A stretch of DNA of 10,949 nucleotides from an uncultured Clostridia bacterium (GTDB lineage: Bacteria > Bacillota > Clostridia > Christensenellales > Borkfalkiaceae): the NCBI GenBank assembly GCA_947176485.1, contig CAMWQS010000044.1, positions 1 through 10,949 of the forward strand. Reading direction: 5' to 3'. A program made the position numbers and the translations under genes. The notes under the pieces are model-generated. The model was given only the letters and a program-made list of their open reading frames with translations. It was not told where the DNA came from and did no database searches. The stretch's first letter is position 1; the number at the start of each line of letters is the position of its first letter. Positions 6,151 through 10,949 of the stretch are shown in pieces.

Positions 6151-7074
6151 ATGAAAAAGATTTTAGCTTTAACTTTAACGAGCATTCTCGTATTGGGCGG
6201 TTCGGGGGCAGCGTTTGCCACCGCCGCCACGGCGCAGCCTTCACCCGAAGTGCAGGCGGAAGCAACGGCAACCGCGCAGAGCGGCGTGTACCTCGTGCCC
6301 GGCACTTATACTTCGGGCGGCAAGAAGAGGTTGAACACGGTTACGGCTTCGGGCGTTAAGAAGCTTACGGACGAAGAATGCGAAGCGATTTATACCGAGA
6401 ACGCGTACGTTTGCACGCGTGCCAAGGGTGAAAAGCTGCCTAAGCCCCAAAGCACCAGAAAGGATAAGGACGGAAACGCTTATACCTTCAACGGCTGGTG
6501 GGCGATAGTTGACGCGACCGTAACCTACTTTGAGACGGTGCCCGATTCTTCCGAAGTGCAGTATCTTTACGCAGACTGGCGCGCTGATTTATCGCAGCGT
6601 ATGGACCCCGTCAACCCCGAGGAGGGGCAGAAGGTGGAACCCAACCATTATCTGATACTCAAACACGAGGACGGCACGGAAGAAAAGGTAACGCTTTTAA
6701 GAGGGTTTACCAATTTATCCACCGCCGAAACCTTAGGTTACGCTTTTGCAGCCGAACTTAAAGTAGAGGGGTTGGATTTGCAACCCGGCGATAGCTTTAT
6801 GGTATACACCACGGGCTTGGTCAAAGACTCTACCGTTGCTGAGCTTTCACCCATCAAAGGAAGTAACCAGATGTGGTCCATAGAGCTGGAAGCGAGCGGG
6901 CAAAAGGAAAACGATACCAAAGACTATTTGGATGCGCAAACGAGCGCGTATTACACCGTGGACCCCGTTATTACCTATATCGGCGAAACAGCCGGAACCT
7001 ATAACCTTTACATTAAGTATTTCAGTAAGGGCAGTAAGATGGCGGTTTACATGGAACCGATGGGATTAAATTAG
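6151..7074 (+). CDS. Secreted accessory protein, InlB-like unit plus putative glycan-binding domain
   Basis: A 307-residue exported protein of unknown function. The signal peptide has a KK start and hydrophobic core (4-20) with AFA (21-23) or ATA (26-28) as cleavage site; there is no lipobox Cys, LPxTG or C-terminal membrane anchor. Residues 95-143 resemble one InlB-like unit (YTFNGWW at 111-117, LYADW at 139-143). Residues about 165-307 form a beta-rich domain with LQPGDSFMVYTTG (210-222) and GTYNLYIKYFSKGSKM (282-297). This layout parallels the 480-590 domain of the lipoprotein at 1362. It has no catalytic motif. The start is ATG 6151, whose RBS AAGGTG (6140-6145) overlaps the amylase stop codon, so translation is probably coupled. 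Its position between amylase and regulator suggests a freely released or weakly bound starch-binding partner, which is an inference. Confidence 0.75.
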   Translation: MKKILALTLTSILVLGGSGAAFATAATAQPSPEVQAEATATAQSGVYLVPGTYTSGGKKRLNTVTASGVKKLTDEECEAIYTENAYVCTRAKGEKLPKPQSTRKDKDGNAYTFNGWWAIVDATVTYFETVPDSSEVQYLYADWRADLSQRMDPVNPEEGQKVEPNHYLILKHEDGTEEKVTLLRGFTNLSTAETLGYAFAAELKVEGLDLQPGDSFMVYTTGLVKDSTVAELSPIKGSNQMWSIELEASGQKENDTKDYLDAQTSAYYTVDPVITYIGETAGTYNLYIKYFSKGSKMAVYMEPMGLN

Positions 7075-7102
7075 GTTTTTCTCCTCCTATATATTCCGTA
7101 AA

Positions 7103-7126
7103 GACCTTCCCCTGAGGGGGAAGGTC
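7103..7126. repeat. Perfect 10-bp palindrome, REP-like intergenic element
   Basis: GACCTTCCCC (7103-7112) pairs with GGGGAAGGTC (7117-7126) around TGAG. No T-run follows, so it is not a classical terminator. The wording CCTTCCCC...GGGGAAGGT with GGCGCGGATGG downstream resembles short dispersed palindromic repeats that I recall from intergenic regions of gut Clostridia; this is from memory and not checked. It separates the secreted protein gene from the regulator. Confidence 0.5.
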
Positions 7127-7159
7127 GGCGCGGATGGATTAAACTTACTTGGAATTGAA

Positions 7160-7957
7160 ATGGAAAAAATCACTATTAAGGACGTTGCCCGTCTTGCGGG
7201 CGTGTCGGTTGCAACCGTATCGTACGTAATAAACGGCAAGCACGAGGACAGATATACCGAGGAAACGAAGCGTAAGGTTTTGCAAATTGTAAACCTTTAC
7301 GACTTTCAGCCTTCACGCCTTGCGCAGTCGTTCGCGCTGAGTACGAGCAGAAGCGTTATTATTCTGACGGCAAAGCACGAATCTATTTTGCAAAAAGCCG
7401 AAAGCTACGACTTTGTAAGACTGTTTTGCAAGACTTTCGAGCGTCTCGGCTACAACGTCATTATGCGCACGCATTTGGAAAACACGAGGATAGATACGGC
7501 TGACGCGATTATCTGCGTGGGAATGGAGGAAGACAAGTTCCGCCGCCTTGCGCGTGAAAATTACGTGCCGCTTTTATCCGTTGACGGAAAGATAAACGAC
7601 GAGCTGTTCTTCCAAGTTTATCAAGATTTTAATTACCTTTTGAAGGTGGGCGAAAAGGAGTTCGGCAAGGATAATTTTTCGGTGGTGCTGGTAGATACCT
7701 ACAACCAAACCTTAAAGGACGAGATAAGCGCGCTGTCCGATAAAATAGTCTTTATTGCCGACGACGATATAAGCAAATTGCCGAAGGGTAACGTGGTTAC
7801 CGCAAACTCTTCTTTGAAGAGTTTGGGCGCCAGATACAACTCGAATATGCTGTTCGTTCCCGCGAATACCCAAGCGAGGGCGGACGCGGTTTTGGATTGT
7901 TTTAACAAGGCGAGGGAGCGCGTGCAAGGCACTACGCACACCGTGCTGGTAAAGTAA
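7160..7957 (+). CDS. Shortened LacI-family transcriptional regulator
   Basis: A 265-residue DNA-binding regulator. The N-terminal helix-turn-helix is textbook LacI family (TIKDVARLAGVSVATVSYVI, residues 5-24) and the hinge region is PSRLAQSFAL (51-60). The effector domain is only about 200 residues, whereas the family is usually near 330 in total; the usual G..A..HL...GH..I stretch is missing or degenerate and the C-terminal part is short. It may therefore have lost or changed sugar binding. Phe58 stands where LacI-type proteins have the Leu that wedges into the central CpG. The obvious targets are the three GTTAAACGGTTAAC sites in this window; none lies directly before this gene. The start is ATG 7160 with a weak GGA at 7151-7153. 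It ends 2 nt before the next ATG. The effector is probably a malto-oligosaccharide, judged only from context. Confidence 0.88.
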   Translation: MEKITIKDVARLAGVSVATVSYVINGKHEDRYTEETKRKVLQIVNLYDFQPSRLAQSFALSTSRSVIILTAKHESILQKAESYDFVRLFCKTFERLGYNVIMRTHLENTRIDTADAIICVGMEEDKFRRLARENYVPLLSVDGKINDELFFQVYQDFNYLLKVGEKEFGKDNFSVVLVDTYNQTLKDEISALSDKIVFIADDDISKLPKGNVVTANSSLKSLGARYNSNMLFVPANTQARADAVLDCFNKARERVQGTTHTVLVK

Positions 7958-7959
7958 CG

Positions 7960-9663
7960 ATGAATAAATACGCTATATTGCACAGACCCGAAAGTAACTT
8001 TGCTTACGCCACGGCGAAAAACAAGCTTACGATAGTTTTAAGGGTTGCCGCAAACGACGAGTTTGAAAAGGTAGAAATACTTTACAACAATAAATACGCT
8101 TTTACGAAAACCCGTTCCGTTATTTCAATGGCAAGGTATGCCGAGGACGGAATTTTCGCCTATTACCGTGCGGAGATCACCCTCCCCGACGCCCGGTTTG
8201 CATATATCTTCAAGATAACGGAAAAGGGTGGGGTTTACTATTATTCCGAGGAAGGACTTTCAAAGGAATACGAATTCAATCTTGCATACTATACGTTCTT
8301 TCAGTTTGCGTTTATAAACGGCGTGGACGTTATGCCCGTTCTGGACTGGGCGGGTTCAGCCGTGTTCTATCAGATTTTTATAGACAGATTTGCGCGGGGC
8401 GATTTTGAGAAAGACGATAAATACATAAACACGCCGTGGGATAGCGAAATAGACCGCTATTCTTTTACGGGCGGCGACCTTGACGGCGTAAGGGAAAAAC
8501 TGCCGTATCTTAAAGAGATGGGTATAAACGCGCTGTATTTAACGCCCGTTTTCTTATCCGACTCAAACCACAAATACAGTATTAAGGACTATCTTACCGT
8601 CGACCCGCAGTTCGGCGATAATAAAAAGCTGAAAGGGCTTTTATCCGCTGCGCACGGGCTGGGAATGAAGGTTATCATCGATACCGTTTTCAACCACTGC
8701 GACGCGGGGCACGAATATTTCAAGGACGTAAAGGAAAATGGTAGGGCGTCAAAGTATTACGACTGGTTCGTAATCGACGGGGAATACCCCGACGAAAAGC
8801 GGGGCAACTACGCGTGCTTTGCAGAGTGTAAGCATATGCCGAAGTGGAACACGAGCAACCCCGCCGTGAGAAGGTATTTGACGGATATTGCCCTCGAATA
8901 CCTTAAAACGGGCTTCGACGGGTTACGGCTTGACGTTGCCGACGAGATTTCGCACGAGATGTGGCGGCAGCTCAGGCGGGAGGTAAAGGCAAAGTATCCG
9001 TCCGCGCTTATCCTCGGCGAGATATGGCACGACAACGAGCATTGGCTTAAAGGCGACCAGTTCGACGGAGTAATGAACTACAAGCTGCAAAAGATTTTGG
9101 TTGATTACTTCGGCAAAGCCCCCGTGACCGCGAAGGCGGCGGCGGACAGAATGAACAGGGTGCTTATTGCTAACACACAGCAAGCCAACGCAAACTCTTT
9201 AAACTTTTTGGATAACCACGACACGCCTAGGTTTTTAAGGACGACGGGCGGCAACAAAGACAAGCTACTTTGCGCGCTGTGCGCAATGGTTTTATTCCCC
9301 GGTATGCCGTGCGTGTTCTACGGAACGGAGCTTCCTTTGGACGGCGCGGGCGACCCCGACTGCCGCAAGCCCTTCGATTGGAGTTTCAAGGGGCGAGAGG
9401 ATAGCTACAAAGATAATTTTTATAAAATTCTGGGCTTGAAAAAGCTGCCCGCTTTACAAGGCTTAGGGTGCCGCGTTTGCGCCAAAAACGGCGTTTTAAG
9501 CATTACGAGAGAGGTTGGCGGGGAGAGCGTTACGGCGTACTTCAATACGAGCGGGAAAGCGAAGAAGGTTGAAGTGCGCGGCGAAGTGATTTTCGGCTTG
9601 AATTATAAAGAAGGCAGAATTTTAAACGACGGAACGGTCGTTGTTAAAAATATAAAAAATTAA
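7960..9663 (+). CDS. Cytoplasmic GH13 neopullulanase/cyclomaltodextrinase-type enzyme
   Basis: A 567-residue enzyme with no signal peptide, so it acts in the cytoplasm on imported maltodextrins or cyclodextrins. Residues 1-115 form a CBM34-like N-terminal beta domain opening with ILHRPESNFAYA, typical of the neopullulanase/maltogenic amylase group (GH13_20-like). The barrel begins near AVFYQIFIDRF (about 133) and YSFTGGDLDGV. Conserved regions are DTVFNH 241-246, MPKWN 293-297, GLRLDVADE 321-329 with nucleophile D325, ILGEIWHD with acid/base E354, and LDNHDTPR with D421; all catalytic residues are present. The usual Pro of QIFPDRF is Ile here. The C-terminal domain is short but normal for the group. 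ATG 7960 follows the regulator stop by 2 nt and has only a weak purine stretch before it, so it is probably translated by coupling. Whether it is neopullulanase, cyclomaltodextrinase or maltogenic amylase cannot be read from sequence. Confidence 0.93.
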   Translation: MNKYAILHRPESNFAYATAKNKLTIVLRVAANDEFEKVEILYNNKYAFTKTRSVISMARYAEDGIFAYYRAEITLPDARFAYIFKITEKGGVYYYSEEGLSKEYEFNLAYYTFFQFAFINGVDVMPVLDWAGSAVFYQIFIDRFARGDFEKDDKYINTPWDSEIDRYSFTGGDLDGVREKLPYLKEMGINALYLTPVFLSDSNHKYSIKDYLTVDPQFGDNKKLKGLLSAAHGLGMKVIIDTVFNHCDAGHEYFKDVKENGRASKYYDWFVIDGEYPDEKRGNYACFAECKHMPKWNTSNPAVRRYLTDIALEYLKTGFDGLRLDVADEISHEMWRQLRREVKAKYPSALILGEIWHDNEHWLKGDQFDGVMNYKLQKILVDYFGKAPVTAKAAADRMNRVLIANTQQANANSLNFLDNHDTPRFLRTTGGNKDKLLCALCAMVLFPGMPCVFYGTELPLDGAGDPDCRKPFDWSFKGREDSYKDNFYKILGLKKLPALQGLGCRVCAKNGVLSITREVGGESVTAYFNTSGKAKKVEVRGEVIFGLNYKEGRILNDGTVVVKNIKN

Positions 9664-9672
9664 ACGGTATAG
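9659..9672 (+). promoter_or_regulatory. Degenerate copy of the operator before the binding-protein gene
   Basis: ATTAAACGGTATAG matches the 14-bp operator at 10 of 14 positions, including an unbroken TTAAACGGT. It overlaps the GH13 stop codon and touches the RBS. The left half-site is good and the right half is broken, so it may be a weak site or chance. Confidence 0.25.
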
Positions 9673-9684
9673 GAGGACATTTTG

Positions 9685-10949
9685 ATGAAAAAACGTTTAA
9701 TATCTTTACTTGCTTGCGGCGTGCTTACTGCAAGCGCGGTTGCGGGGCTTACGGCTTGCGGCGATAAGGGCTTGGAGCTAACCGTGTGGGGCTCGGCGGC
9801 TCAGCAAGAAACCTTGAAAGAGATGGTTGCCAAATTCGAGGAAGCCAACCCCGATACCAAATACAATATCAAAGTAGGTATCGGCGAGGAGGATATGGCG
9901 TACAGCAACGTCAGCAAAGACCCCTCTGCCGCGGCGGACGTATATGCGTATTCAAACGACCAGCTTATTCCCCTTTTGCGCGTGGGCGCACTTGCAAGAA
10001 TAGGCGGGGACAAACTTGACACTATCAAGGCGGATAATAGCGCAGATTCCGTTAAGTCGGGTTCGATTGCATACGGCACTGCGGACGAAAAGGTGTACGG
10101 CTATCCGTACGCTTCGGACAACGGCTACTTTATGTTCTACATTAAGTCGATTGTAAGCGACGAGCAAGCAAAGACGCTTGAAACCATAATTGACGCTTGC
10201 TCGGCTGAGGGCAAGAAAATCGGTTGGGCGTTAGACGTGCCTTGGTACGTTGCGGGCTGGTTCTTTGCGTTCGGCGGCAGCTACAGCGTTGAATACGATT
10301 ACAACGACAATTACAAGGAAAAAAATATTACTCTTGACAACTTCAACAACGAAAACGGCATAAAGGCTTCCAAAGCTATGGCAAAGCTCGTTGATAAGGA
10401 AAAGGGAGTATTTGCCGGTGCGGGAACTGATAACAACACCATTATTACGGGCTTCACGACGGGGCAAATGGCGGTTGCCGTTTCGGGAACCTGGAACGCT
10501 AAAAAATTGCAAGAAATACTCGGCGAAAATTACGGCGTGTGCAAGCTTCCCACCGTTACCGTAGGTGAAGAAACCAAGCAGCTTAAATCCTTCAAAGGCT
10601 ATAAGTTATACGGCGTAAACCCGCACAGCGCGAACATAGGAGAAGCACACAAGCTTGCGGCTTTCCTTTCAAGCGAAGCTATGCAAAAGGAGCGTTTTGA
10701 AAAGCACCTTATAGGACCCACCAACACGACGGTTGCTAACCTTGACTCTGTTAAAAACGACGCAACCTTTAAGGTTTTGAACGAGCAGAACGAGTTTGCG
10801 GTAGAGCAGACCTCCGTGCCCTCCAATTTCTGGGAGCCCTTAAAGAGCTACGGATTGAACATTATGGACGGCTTGGTTGCAGAAAACCCCGGCGCGGGTC
10901 AGATTTCTTATCAGTGTCAGCTTGTTAAATTGGTTTATTTGATTAAAGG
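9685..10949 (+). CDS. Carbohydrate ABC transporter substrate-binding lipoprotein, probably maltodextrin (partial)
   Basis: An open frame of 421 codons plus 2 nt that leaves the window without a stop. The signal peptide (MKKRLISLLACG) ends in the lipobox LTAC with C25 as lipidation site. The mature start LELTVWGSAAQQETLKEMV and the following KFEEANPDTKYNIKV are typical of family 1 (MalE-like) solute-binding proteins. Other family marks are a YGYPYASDNGYFMFY segment, VPWYVAGWFFAFGG, a GQMAVAVSGTWNA stretch, and WEPLKSYGLNIMDGL near the end. The length is already close to that of a full binding protein, so only a few residues should be missing. AGGAGG at 9671-9676 fixes ATG 9685. The gene starts 21 nt after the GH13 stop and is surely in the same operon. 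It should deliver malto-oligosaccharides to a MalF/MalG-type permease encoded downstream; the substrate is inferred from neighbours. Confidence 0.92.
   Translation, partial: MKKRLISLLACGVLTASAVAGLTACGDKGLELTVWGSAAQQETLKEMVAKFEEANPDTKYNIKVGIGEEDMAYSNVSKDPSAAADVYAYSNDQLIPLLRVGALARIGGDKLDTIKADNSADSVKSGSIAYGTADEKVYGYPYASDNGYFMFYIKSIVSDEQAKTLETIIDACSAEGKKIGWALDVPWYVAGWFFAFGGSYSVEYDYNDNYKEKNITLDNFNNENGIKASKAMAKLVDKEKGVFAGAGTDNNTIITGFTTGQMAVAVSGTWNAKKLQEILGENYGVCKLPTVTVGEETKQLKSFKGYKLYGVNPHSANIGEAHKLAAFLSSEAMQKERFEKHLIGPTNTTVANLDSVKNDATFKVLNEQNEFAVEQTSVPSNFWEPLKSYGLNIMDGLVAENPGAGQISYQCQLVKLVYLIK

Noticed and set aside
7075..7159. Separate promoter for the regulator (TATATATT near 7088)
   Set aside because: No -35-like hexamer at suitable distance; the regulator may be read from upstream, so no promoter is called.

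Overview
The window looks like a piece of a Gram-positive, gut-type Bacillota (Clostridia) chromosome. This is inferred from strong AGGAGG-type ribosome binding sites, several lipoprotein signal peptides, an InlB-like repeat surface protein with an HTHTY...HWH...C..CGY head, and moderate-GC genes separated by AT-rich gaps. I cannot name a genus. All convincing genes lie on the + strand; there is no tRNA, rRNA, CRISPR array or transposase.

Layout. Positions 33-899 encode a stand-alone sirtuin of the class M (SirTM-like) type, in which the catalytic His is a Gln; an intrinsic terminator overlaps its stop codon. Positions 900-1361 are non-coding. This gap holds a near-consensus promoter (973-1001), a compact terminator about 100 bp later (possible small RNA), a second perfect hairpin, and two copies of a 14-bp operator. 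From 1362 to the end of the window runs a starch/maltodextrin utilisation locus. It contains a surface lipoprotein with five InlB-like repeats and putative glycan-binding C-terminal domains (1362-3566), a lipid-anchored GH13 alpha-amylase with an N-terminal CBM41-like domain (3706-6141), a secreted accessory protein without a lipobox (6151-7074), a shortened LacI-family regulator (7160-7957), a cytoplasmic neopullulanase/cyclomaltodextrinase-type GH13 enzyme (7960-9663), and a carbohydrate ABC transporter binding lipoprotein that runs off the window (9685 onward).

How it may work (inference). The surface lipoproteins hold and cut starch outside the cell, the binding lipoprotein passes maltodextrins to an ABC permease that should be encoded just downstream, and the cytoplasmic GH13 enzyme hydrolyses the imported oligosaccharides. 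The LacI-family protein is the obvious candidate to bind GTTAAACGGTTAAC, which occurs exactly three times: twice before the repeat lipoprotein and once just before the amylase RBS. A degenerate copy lies before the binding-protein gene.

The parts most worth follow-up are the shortened regulator with Phe at the hinge 'leucine lever' position together with its operator set, a carbohydrate-binding-like domain apparently shared by the proteins at 1362 and 6151, the candidate small RNA, and the class M sirtuin. I see no clearly new enzyme system; the locus is best described as a Gram-positive starch-utilisation locus with uncharacterised surface components.
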